From NCBI GenBank assembly GCA_964654355.1, contig CAZZIQ010000025.1:1-13311 (forward strand): a stretch of 13,311 nt of DNA. The letters run 5' to 3'. Origin of the DNA: CAZZIQ01 sp964654355 (lineage in GTDB: Bacteria; Pseudomonadota; Gammaproteobacteria; GCF-002020875). Made by a program: the position numbers and the translations under genes. The notes below the pieces were generated by a model. That model was given only the letters and a program-made list of their open reading frames with translations, was not told the DNA's origin and ran no database searches. Of the stretch, positions 5,871 through 12,723 are shown piece by piece (position 1 is the first letter of the stretch; each line of letters begins with the position of its first letter).

Positions 5871-7706
5871 ATGACTGCTTTACAACCCGGGGCGCTGGTC
5901 GTCTACAAAAACAAGCCTGCCCGCATTCGCGATCTCGGCGACAAGATTGAGATTGACCTGCCGGGTGGCAAGACCCAACGCGTGCGCGATAAAGACGTGC
6001 AATGGCTACATGCCGGCCCCGTCGCACGCGTGGATGGTCTCGGAGAAGGCCTCCGTGGCGAACCCGACGATGCCCGTGCTTTGATGGAAAACGAAGCGCT
6101 ACCGATCGCAGATGTGGCGGAACTGGTGTTTTCTGCTGCAACGCCAGAAACCGTGTGGGCGACCTGGCTACTTCTACAAGATGGCCTGCACTTTCATGGC
6201 AGCCCACAAGCCCTATACGCACAATCGGATGCGCATGTTGAGAAGCAGCGCAACGCGCGTGCGGCCGAGCAAGCCGCTGCCGAAGCCGAAGCTGCACAAC
6301 TCGAGCGTTTCCGCAAAGGTGAGATGATTGCCGAGGATGCGGGCGCCTTATCGGACGTAGAACTGCTCGCGTATGGCAAAAGCGCAAACAGTCGCATCCT
6401 CAAAGCGCTTGGCCTCGAACAGACACCGCAACTTGCACACAACCTGCTACTGCGTCTCGGTCACTGGGACACTCAACACAACCCCTACCCGGCACGTTAT
6501 GCCGCTCCAGCGGACAGCTGTGAGGGTGACATCCCGGCATTGCGTGAGGAGACACGGCGGGATCTAACCCATCTCGCCGCCTTTGCAATTGATGATGTCG
6601 GCAACACCGATCCGGACGATGCGATTTCACTCGAAGACGATCGCATCTGGGTGCACATCGCGGATGTCGCTGCACTGGTTGAACCGGACAGTCCCTTGGA
6701 CCTGGCTGCGCGCGAACGTGGCTCCAGCCTGTACCTTCCCGAAGGCACTCGCAGCATGCTGCCACAGGCCTTAGTCGAGCAATTAGGCATGGGCCTAGCC
6801 AGTGAATCACCCGCACTCTCCATCGGCTTCCGCTTAAACCACGAAGGTGAAGTGGAAGATATCGAGATCACGCCAAGCCGGGTGCGCGTACAACGCATCA
6901 CCTACGTCGAAGCGGAACAGCAACTCGAGCAAGCGCCGCTTGCTGCATTGTGGGTACTGGCACAGCGTTACCAAGAAATTCGCCGCGCACGTGGCGCGAT
7001 ACGTTTGCAATTACCGGAAGTCAAATTGCGCGTTGCTGATGGCCAGGTACAGATTCGACCACTACCGTGGTTGCGCAGTCGTGATTTGGTCACTGAATTT
7101 ATGTTGATGGCCGGCGAAGCTGCTGCACGTTATGCCCAACAGCACAACTTAGCGTTCCCATACTCAACCCAGCCGCCACCCGAACCACTGGAAAATCCGG
7201 CGAACGACCGCCCGCCCGAAACGCTGCCGGAGATGGTCGCCTTCCGTAGGCGCTTCCAGCGGAGTCAGCTCAAGAGCACACCAGATACCCATCATGGACT
7301 CGGCATGGCCGCGTACAGCCAAGTCACAAGCCCCATGCGGCGCTATCTCGACCTTGTAGCCCACCAACAACTACGCGCTCATCTACACGACGCCGATCCG
7401 CTGGATGATCAGGCCCTAATTGAACGCGTCGGTGCCGCCGAAGCTTTAATTGGCAACCTGCGCCGTAGCGAACGCGAATCCAACCGACATTGGACCTTGG
7501 TCTGGTTTTTACAAAACCCCGAATGGCAAGGTGAAGCGATCATTGTCAACATTGAGCGCGGCCGCGCACATGTGGTGATTCCTGAGATTGCGTATGAAGC
7601 GCGGGTGCGCGCACCGGAAGGTGTAGAGATTGGGCAAGCAATTCAAATCGCCGTTCGCGAGGTTGAACTCGCCACGCAGGATGTCTTGTTCCGAGTTGTG
7701 AATTAG
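5871..7706 (+). CDS. RNase II/R-family (RNB domain) exoribonuclease
   Basis: This is a 611-residue protein. The RNB catalytic domain (about 228-505) has the acidic metal site AIDDVGNTDPDD with D241, D247, D249 and D250, the same spacing as D201/D207/D209/D210 of E. coli RNase II. It also has the SQVTSPMRRYLDL motif (483-495) that binds the RNA backbone. A degenerate S1-like region follows (about 550-611). The N-terminal 225 residues do not look like the usual two cold-shock domains: they start with a small beta-rich module (PGALVVYKNKPARIRDLG) and contain an alanine/glutamate-rich helix (about 125-148). Expected activity is processive 3'-to-5' RNA degradation. I chose ATG 5871; the in-frame extension back to 5703 overlaps slyX and looks like noise. 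No clear Shine-Dalgarno; TTG at 5844 is an alternative. It is last in the plus-strand run. Confidence 0.88.
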   Translation: MTALQPGALVVYKNKPARIRDLGDKIEIDLPGGKTQRVRDKDVQWLHAGPVARVDGLGEGLRGEPDDARALMENEALPIADVAELVFSAATPETVWATWLLLQDGLHFHGSPQALYAQSDAHVEKQRNARAAEQAAAEAEAAQLERFRKGEMIAEDAGALSDVELLAYGKSANSRILKALGLEQTPQLAHNLLLRLGHWDTQHNPYPARYAAPADSCEGDIPALREETRRDLTHLAAFAIDDVGNTDPDDAISLEDDRIWVHIADVAALVEPDSPLDLAARERGSSLYLPEGTRSMLPQALVEQLGMGLASESPALSIGFRLNHEGEVEDIEITPSRVRVQRITYVEAEQQLEQAPLAALWVLAQRYQEIRRARGAIRLQLPEVKLRVADGQVQIRPLPWLRSRDLVTEFMLMAGEAAARYAQQHNLAFPYSTQPPPEPLENPANDRPPETLPEMVAFRRRFQRSQLKSTPDTHHGLGMAAYSQVTSPMRRYLDLVAHQQLRAHLHDADPLDDQALIERVGAAEALIGNLRRSERESNRHWTLVWFLQNPEWQGEAIIVNIERGRAHVVIPEIAYEARVRAPEGVEIGQAIQIAVREVELATQDVLFRVVN

Positions 7707-7764
7707 ACGCCTCTGCGACACTTCCGACATTCTTGCTCCGAGAATGGAACAATATGAAAAGCAT

Positions 7765-7859
7765 GCCGGAAGTTCTGATTCCGGGGCGTGGGTCGACAGG
7801 ACGTCGACCCTAGAGCGTGCCAAGGATGGCGGATAGCGTCCCCGAAATCAGAAACCGGC
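7765..7859 (+). repeat. Structured two-hairpin repeat, copy C
   Basis: Outer arms TTCTGATTCCGGGG (7773-7786) and CCCCGAAATCAGAA (7840-7853) pair with one mismatch, and GCCGG/CCGGC (7765-7769, 7855-7859) extend the stem after a small internal loop. Inside are hairpin 1, GGGTCGAC / AGGAC / GTCGACCC (7790-7810), and hairpin 2, GCCA / AGGA / TGGC (7819-7830). Junction bases and loop sequences match copies A and B. It lies in the 171-bp gap between two converging transcription units, where I see no conventional terminator, so it may also block read-through. Confidence 0.75.
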
Positions 7860-7877
7860 GTACTTTGTATCAGCAAT

Positions 7878-8117
7878 CTAGCTTTGCTGCGCCAGCCACT
7901 GCTCGGGCGTGTAGGTCTTCAAGCCCAGTGCATGCAGCGCACCGGAGCTCACCAGATCTTGCACCGTCGCCATCACTGCGCGCTGACGCGCGAGCAATCC
8001 CTGCCCCTCGAAGGCCACACTCACAACCACGGCATTGAGACTACAGTCTTGTCCGTCGAGATGGATCTCCGCATCGGGAAACGCCGCTTGAATGCGGGCT
8101 CTGACTTCGTCTTGCAT
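7878..8117 (-). CDS. BolA/IbaG family protein
   Basis: This is a 79-residue BolA-fold protein. The C-terminal half carries the family signature: basic/aromatic helix ARQRAV, then GALHALGLKTYTPEQW with H62, the conserved histidine that in BolA proteins helps hold a [2Fe-2S] cluster together with monothiol glutaredoxin. The TYTPEQW ending and the short length point to the IbaG (YrbA) branch rather than BolA proper. IbaG/BolA proteins act in iron-sulfur trafficking and acid or envelope stress. AAGGA lies seven bases before the ATG. It follows the 112-residue unknown gene by 20 bp and dacB before that, so it is probably last in that operon. The usual IbaG neighbours (murA, mla genes) are not seen here. 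Confidence 0.88.
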   Translation of the reverse strand: MQDEVRARIQAAFPDAEIHLDGQDCSLNAVVVSVAFEGQGLLARQRAVMATVQDLVSSGALHALGLKTYTPEQWLAQQS

Positions 8118-8137
8118 GATCCTGTCCTTGTTTTTGA

Positions 8138-8476
8138 TTAATGCAGACGCACTGGGCGCTCGTCGCTGAGATCCAGCACTTCGCGCGCAACATCGAGCGC
8201 ATCCTTAGTGAACTGATCCAAATCAATCCAACGCGCCGTGTAGTCCAGCGCCTCACTGCCACCGGCTGCAAACACCTGCATGATGTACTGCTCACCCTTA
8301 CGAATCAGCGCAACGTACAACACGGGCTGCGGCTGATTTTCATCACGGCACGCAAGAATAGCTTGGTAGCGGACATGATCGAGCGACTCAATTTGCGTCA
8401 GGATTACACATTCGTACTCGCCATAGGCGTAACGCTCACCCGGTATGGCAGTACTAAAATTGGGTTTCTGCATCAT
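8138..8476 (-). CDS. Unrecognised conserved-looking protein in the dacB operon
   Basis: I do not recognise this 112-residue protein. It has no signal peptide or membrane segment and looks like a compact alpha/beta cytoplasmic protein: alternating beta-like strands (YECVILTQ, RYQAILACRD, PVLYVALIRKGEQYIMQVF), then an acidic helix (QFTKDALDVAREVLDL). It starts inside dacB's stop codon (TGATG), with GGAG at 8481-8484. A second ATG at 8473 has the better seven-base spacing, so the first methionine may not be used; TTG at 8479 is too close to the GGAG. The overlap implies translational coupling to dacB, and the BolA-type gene follows 20 bp later. The sandwich position suggests an envelope or stress role, but that is only context. 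Confidence 0.75.
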   Translation of the reverse strand: MMQKPNFSTAIPGERYAYGEYECVILTQIESLDHVRYQAILACRDENQPQPVLYVALIRKGEQYIMQVFAAGGSEALDYTARWIDLDQFTKDALDVAREVLDLSDERPVRLH

Positions 8477-9966
8477 CAAGCTCCATCTGCAGCGCGCACA
8501 ATGCCACGCAGTAAGCGATCTTGGAAATTGCGCACCGCGCGCGAACTTCGCACTTTATTAGACAAGAGCACATACGCAAGCGAGCGTCCGCCCGGCGTAT
8601 CAATGTATCCCGCCACGGTCCGCACGCCTTGCATGGTTCCCGTCTTGCCCAATACACGCCCCTCAAGCTCAGTCTCTCCGAAGCGCCAGCGCAAGGTGCC
8701 ATCTCGTCCTGCAATGGCCATCGATTTGCGGAACGCTTCTGCTTCGGGATGACGATGCATGTAGCGTAAAAGCTTCATCAATGCCGCTGCACTCAGGCGG
8801 TTATCAATGGACAGACCTGATCCATCAAACAAAAGCGCCTGTTTCAATTCAACCCCGGCCTGCGCAAGGAATTGCTGTACCCGCGCCAATCCGCGCTGAC
8901 GACTTCCAGCCTGATCCCCACTGACGCCCAATTGCAGCAAAAAGTTTTCAGCAAACAAATTAATGCTGCGCTTGTTGGTTTCGCGCACCAAGCGCGCCAG
9001 TGGCCACGAGTAATGGGTCCATACTTCGGCATCTGTGCTCGCTTGATAGCCTTCGATCGTATCCGCATCCACGGCCTCACCACGCACACGAATCCCTGCA
9101 TCTCTCAACGCATCCTTAAGCCATGCCGCAGCGTAACCACTAGGGTTGTGCACGGTCATCTCACCCGACATGGCTTGCAGCCCAACCTTACGAGTCGGAG
9201 TGCGCACGAGGACTTCATTACTACCGAGCTTACGCCCAACCAAGATATAACGTGCCTCACGATCTTTGCGCACGCTGTAACTGAGGTAGCCGGTCTCCGG
9301 ATAAAAGCGCAAGCGAACTGGTGCATCTGGATTCTTTTTGCGCGACGGAATCCGCCACGCCACCGTGCCCTTGCGTACGGTTAACGCAGAGGGTTCGGCG
9401 GCAAAACTAGAGTTCAGGTCTTCCTCGAGCCAGCCCGGCGGTAAGGGCTCATCCACATACAAGGTGTCATCGGCCACGATGCGCCCTTGAATCTCGCGCA
9501 GCCCCATCTTTTTCAGGGTTGCAGCCCAGCGCTCGAACACCTCTTGGCCGCCCTTGCCATCGGTACTCATGAAGCTGGGGTCGCCACCTCCGCGCAACAC
9601 CACATCACCCTGAATTGTGCCGGTCTCGCGCCAATTCTGCTTGGGCAATATCAATTGCGTACTAAACGTGAACTGCGAACCGAGCTGATCCAACGCCGTC
9701 GCCGTGGTGATCAGTTTCACCACTGAAGCCGGCGTCATACGGCGCTCGCCATTGTAGTCATACAAACGCTCGCCCGTTTTCAGATCGACTACCTGAACGC
9801 CCCACTCCGCGCGTGGTGCGTCTTTTTGTAAGAAGTAAGGATCAATCTTGTTGGCCAATGCGCCGGTCCCCGCATGCGTAGGAAGCGCGAACAGGCCGAC
9901 CAGCGCAAACACAGCGACGCTGCGCAGCGATGCCTTGAAACGTGTGGGAAACAACATGAGCTGCAT
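8476..9966 (-). CDS. dacB: D-alanyl-D-alanine carboxypeptidase/endopeptidase, PBP4 type
   Basis: This 496-residue protein belongs to peptidase family S13. An N-terminal signal peptide (basic RFKASLR, then hydrophobic SVAVFALVGLFAL, likely cleavage after THA near residue 32) sends it to the periplasm. The three penicillin-binding motifs are present: SxxK as S81-VV-K84, SxN as S334-I-N336 and KTG at 441-443. The roughly 250-residue insert between the first two motifs is typical of the PBP4 class, which trims pentapeptides and cuts cross-links in peptidoglycan. I chose ATG 9966 (MQLMLFP) because it places the basic and hydrophobic signal segment correctly; an in-frame ATG at 10047 would add 27 unlikely residues and reach into the htpG terminator. 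AGG lies just upstream. Its stop overlaps the next gene's start (TGATG). Confidence 0.95.
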   Translation of the reverse strand: MQLMLFPTRFKASLRSVAVFALVGLFALPTHAGTGALANKIDPYFLQKDAPRAEWGVQVVDLKTGERLYDYNGERRMTPASVVKLITTATALDQLGSQFTFSTQLILPKQNWRETGTIQGDVVLRGGGDPSFMSTDGKGGQEVFERWAATLKKMGLREIQGRIVADDTLYVDEPLPPGWLEEDLNSSFAAEPSALTVRKGTVAWRIPSRKKNPDAPVRLRFYPETGYLSYSVRKDREARYILVGRKLGSNEVLVRTPTRKVGLQAMSGEMTVHNPSGYAAAWLKDALRDAGIRVRGEAVDADTIEGYQASTDAEVWTHYSWPLARLVRETNKRSINLFAENFLLQLGVSGDQAGSRQRGLARVQQFLAQAGVELKQALLFDGSGLSIDNRLSAAALMKLLRYMHRHPEAEAFRKSMAIAGRDGTLRWRFGETELEGRVLGKTGTMQGVRTVAGYIDTPGGRSLAYVLLSNKVRSSRAVRNFQDRLLRGIVRAADGA

Positions 9967-9987
9967 TCGACCTGTCCGCCCCCTAAA

Positions 9988-10001
9988 TTTCAATCTTGAA
10001 A
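9988..10001. promoter_or_regulatory. Short A/T-rich dyad upstream of dacB
   Basis: TTTCAA (9988-9993) and TTGAAA (9996-10001) are inverted copies two bases apart, 21 bases upstream of the dacB ATG in an otherwise A/T-rich leader. It could be an operator or chance in biased sequence. I see no convincing -35/-10 pair with it. Confidence 0.2.
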
Positions 10002-10047
10002 AATCGAAAAAGGCATAAATCGCCCCCAACCCGCGAAATTCGCGCAT

Positions 10048-10073
10048 AAAAAACCCCGCTACAGCGGGGTTTT
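10048..10073 (-). terminator. Rho-independent terminator of htpG
   Basis: A 10-bp stem (AAAACCCCGC at 10050-10059 with GCGGGGTTTT at 10064-10073) and a 4-base loop are followed on the minus strand by a run of six T (10053-10048). It starts 18 bases after the htpG stop. The symmetric A and T ends could let it act in both directions, but only the minus-strand unit needs it; dacB starts downstream on the same strand. Confidence 0.92.
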
Positions 10074-10091
10074 CGAGAAGCGCCAGCGGGC

Positions 10092-11996
10092 TTACATCAA
10101 AGATTGCAGTAGGCCATTCAGGCGACGGGTGAACCCTGCCGGATCTTCCAAATGCCCGCCCTCGGCAAGCAAGGACTGATCAAACAAAATCCGACTCCAA
10201 TCGGCAAAGCGCTCCTCGTCCTGCACATCTTGCAGCTTTTCCACTAACGGGTGATGGGGATTCACTTCCAACACACGCTTGGACTCGGGCATGGCCTGAC
10301 CCATGCTCTTAAGCAGACGCTCCATATTGGCATCCATCGCACCTTCCTTGCTGACCAGACAGGCTGGCGAGTCGGTCAGGCGATGGGTTACGCGCACCTC
10401 TTCGGCAACATCGCCCAAGACTTTGTGCATGCGTTCGGTCAGCTTCTTGAAGGCCTTCTGGTCCTTCTCCAAGTCCTTCTTCTCGGCCTTGTCTTCCAAC
10501 TTGCCGAGATCGAGATCGCCCTGCGCCACGGACACCAGCGACTTGCCTTCATATTCGGTCAGGTGGCCAATGACCCACTGATCGACACGATCGGACAACA
10601 ACAGCACCTCGATGCCCTTCTTACGGAAAACCTCAAGATGCGGGGAGTTCTTCGCCGCAACATGGCTATCGGCGGTCACGTAGTAGATCTTTTCCTGGCC
10701 CTCTTTCATGCGCCCAAGGTAATCATCCAACGACACTTTCTGCTCCGATGCATCATCCTGCGTCGACGCGAAGCGGCACAGCTTGGCAATTTGCTCACGA
10801 TTGCTGTGGTCCTCAATCAAACCTTCCTTCAACACCGGACCAAAGTTCTGCCAAAAGCTCTCGTACTTCTCGGCATCGTTCTTGGCGATGCCCTCGAGCA
10901 GACCTAAGACCTTCTTCACCGAACCCTTACTGATTTGATCAACGACCTTGCTGCCCTGCAGTAGCTCTCGTGACACATTCAACGGCAGGTCATTGGAATC
11001 AATCACCCCACGCACGAAGCGGAGGTAGTTCGGCATGATCTTTTCTTTGTCTTCGAGGATGAAGACACGACGTACATACAGCTTCACCCCATGCGAGCGC
11101 TCACGTTCGTACAAATCAAACGGCGGATGCGATGGGATGTAGAGCAGCTGGGTATATTCGAGATTGCCCTCAACCTTGGAGTGAATCCAGCTGAGTGGCT
11201 CCTGCCAGTCATGGCCGACGTGCTTGTAAAACTCGTTGTATTCCTCATCGGTGATCTCGTTCTTCGCGCGCTGCCACAAGGCAGTGGCCTTGTTCACCTG
11301 TTCCCATTCGATCTCTTTCTTCTTTTTCTTATCGTCGCCGTCATCCTTGGGCATGTAGATCGGCAAGCTCAGGTGTTCGGAATACTTATGCAGGATGCTC
11401 TTCAGCTTCCAGCTTTCGAGCAGGTCGTCTTCACCTTCACGCAGATGTAAGGTGATGGTCGTACCGCGCTCGGGACGCTCGATGGTTTCGAGGGTGTAAT
11501 CACCCGCAGCCTCAGACTCCCAGCGCACACCATGCTCGGCAGCCAGACCAGCACGGCGCGTTTCCACCGTAACCTTGTCTGCCACGATGAACGCGGAATA
11601 GAAGCCCACGCCGAACTGACCAATCAAGTTGGCGTCTTTCTTCTGGTCACCGGAAAGCTTTTCGAAGAAGGCCTTGGTACCGGAACGTGCGATGGTTCCG
11701 AGGTTCTCCACCACCTCTTCACGGTTCATGCCGATACCGCTGTCTTCAATGGTGATGGTCTTGGCATCTTTATCGAAGTTCAGCCGAATACGCAGCTCCG
11801 ATTCGCCCTCGTAAAGGGCCTCATCGCTGAGTGCTTCAAAGCGCAGCTTGTCGCAGGCATCGGCGCCGTTAGAGACCAGCTCCCGCAGGAAGATCTCCTT
11901 GTCGCTGTAGAGCGAGTTGATGACGAGATTGAGGAGTTGTTTGACTTCCGCCTGGAAGCCAAGAGTTTCTTTATGGGTAGCGGTCTCAACGGACAT
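10092..11996 (-). CDS. htpG: Chaperone HtpG (bacterial Hsp90)
   Basis: This 634-residue protein is collinear with HtpG. The N-terminal GHKL ATPase has FLRELVSNGADACDKLRF with E39 (catalytic) and N43 (metal), IEDSGIGM with D85 (adenine contact) and the lid GQFGVGFYSAF (126-136); these align with E34, N38 and D80 of E. coli. A short lysine-rich linker (about 217-229) leads to the middle domain, with LPLNVSREL carrying R343, which contacts ATP. The C-terminal dimerisation domain lacks the eukaryotic MEEVD tail, as expected. It is a cytoplasmic dimeric ATP-dependent chaperone that refolds clients with DnaK. The usual SNASDA reads SNGADA here, a mild variation. GGAG (12006-12009 on the complement) lies nine bases before the ATG. 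It has its own sigma-32-like promoter and its own terminator. Confidence 0.97.
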   Translation of the reverse strand: MSVETATHKETLGFQAEVKQLLNLVINSLYSDKEIFLRELVSNGADACDKLRFEALSDEALYEGESELRIRLNFDKDAKTITIEDSGIGMNREEVVENLGTIARSGTKAFFEKLSGDQKKDANLIGQFGVGFYSAFIVADKVTVETRRAGLAAEHGVRWESEAAGDYTLETIERPERGTTITLHLREGEDDLLESWKLKSILHKYSEHLSLPIYMPKDDGDDKKKKKEIEWEQVNKATALWQRAKNEITDEEYNEFYKHVGHDWQEPLSWIHSKVEGNLEYTQLLYIPSHPPFDLYERERSHGVKLYVRRVFILEDKEKIMPNYLRFVRGVIDSNDLPLNVSRELLQGSKVVDQISKGSVKKVLGLLEGIAKNDAEKYESFWQNFGPVLKEGLIEDHSNREQIAKLCRFASTQDDASEQKVSLDDYLGRMKEGQEKIYYVTADSHVAAKNSPHLEVFRKKGIEVLLLSDRVDQWVIGHLTEYEGKSLVSVAQGDLDLGKLEDKAEKKDLEKDQKAFKKLTERMHKVLGDVAEEVRVTHRLTDSPACLVSKEGAMDANMERLLKSMGQAMPESKRVLEVNPHHPLVEKLQDVQDEERFADWSRILFDQSLLAEGGHLEDPAGFTRRLNGLLQSLM

Positions 11997-12002
11997 GAAC
12001 AG

Positions 12003-12059
12003 CGTCTCCGACGATTCAACAGGTTTTCAGTAGATTTAACGAAGGGCGCGAGCACGCGC
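12003..12059 (-). promoter_or_regulatory. htpG leader hairpins
   Basis: Two hairpins lie in the predicted htpG leader. GCGCG / TGCT / CGCGC (12059-12046 on the minus strand) sits at the predicted 5' end of the transcript. CGTC / GGA / GACG (12013-12003) contains the Shine-Dalgarno GGAG. Both are short; a 4-bp stem over the ribosome site could melt with heat, but it is too small to assert a thermometer. Confidence 0.3.
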
Positions 12060-12067
12060 TGGCCTCG

Positions 12068-12098
12068 TTGTGGAGGCTCAGACGAACAAATTCAAGGG
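12068..12098 (-). promoter_or_regulatory. Sigma-32-like heat-shock promoter of htpG
   Basis: On the minus strand, CCCTTGAA (12098-12091) matches the extended heat-shock -35 element in full. After 15 bases comes CTCCACAA (12075-12068), a partial match to CCCCATnT. The start would fall near 12061, with a leader of about 65 bases. The -35 lies directly after the yqiB stop codon. E. coli htpG is a known sigma-32 target, which raises the odds. Confidence 0.5.
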
Positions 12099-12099
12099 G

Positions 12100-12723
12100 T
12101 CAAATTGGATCCGCTGCCGGCGCTGAGCTATAGCCCTGCGCCGCGCAGTATTGCAGCCAACGATTGAGGAATAGATTCAGCTCCCAGCGCGCCTGTAACG
12201 GACGATTTCCAGCCTCTAGCAGGACGCGAAAGGTTTTTAAGGCTTCTCCCTCGCCCATGGAAAGCGCCTCAGCCTGCAAGGCATCGCGGTACAGACGCAC
12301 CACCAAACCGGGCGCCTCCTCGCGCGCACCGGTGTTTGCATCGAGCAAGAAACGATGGGTCATGCGCAGAGTCAGGGTGTACGGGCCCACATCCAAGATA
12401 GAGACATGCAGCGGCAGGTCATCCTGCCCTGGCAGCGTGAACTGGACACCAACGGCGGCATCGAGCTGCGGCAGCAACCGCTGAAAGATTCGATAGTTTT
12501 CTTCGTACAACTCCATCAGCCCACGAAAGCCCAAACGCCAGGCATCGCGCGCGCTGCGGCCCGTGTGTGGAACACGAATGAAATCAAGGAGACGGCGACG
12601 CGCACGCGCTTCAGCAGTGTCTTCACTGGAATGCTGTGCGGTTTTGAAAAACCCATGCGGCTGCAACGTTTGCATGGGCCCTGAGTATACCTGTACCGGA
12701 CTGGAATACCGACCTAGATCCAT
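12100..12723 (-). CDS. yqiB: DUF1249 family protein (YqiB)
   Basis: This 207-residue protein has a C-terminal two thirds matching the YqiB/DUF1249 pattern: LMELYEENYRIFQRLLP (about 69-85), a middle beta region with YTLTLRMTHRFLL, then LVVRLYRDALQAEAL and finally NLFLNRWLQYCAAQGY. The function of YqiB is unknown, but it is fixed next to nudF in many gammaproteobacteria, as here. The N-terminus is about 65 residues longer than in the 140-residue E. coli protein and is basic (ARARRRLLDF). From ATG 12723 the gene overlaps the nudF stop by 10 bases, suggesting coupling. ATG 12675 (MQTLQPHGF), with AGGG just upstream, is a real alternative start and would shorten the extension by 16 residues. Confidence 0.88.
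   Translation of the reverse strand: MDLGRYSSPVQVYSGPMQTLQPHGFFKTAQHSSEDTAEARARRRLLDFIRVPHTGRSARDAWRLGFRGLMELYEENYRIFQRLLPQLDAAVGVQFTLPGQDDLPLHVSILDVGPYTLTLRMTHRFLLDANTGAREEAPGLVVRLYRDALQAEALSMGEGEALKTFRVLLEAGNRPLQARWELNLFLNRWLQYCAAQGYSSAPAADPI

Noticed and set aside
7788..8141. Plus-strand open frame of 117 codons
   Set aside because: Starts inside repeat copy C and runs antisense to the BolA-type gene.
10032..10044. Palindrome CGCGAA-A-TTCGCG between htpG and dacB
   Set aside because: Short and next to the htpG terminator; no evidence separates it from chance or from being part of the A/T-rich dacB leader.
9967..10047. N-terminal extension of DacB
   Set aside because: It would put 27 unrelated residues in front of a clear signal peptide.
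10251..10907. Plus-strand open frame of 218 codons
   Set aside because: Antisense shadow of htpG; codon-pattern mirror of the real gene.
11532..12167. Plus-strand open frame of 211 codons
   Set aside because: Antisense to htpG and its promoter region, with no domain.
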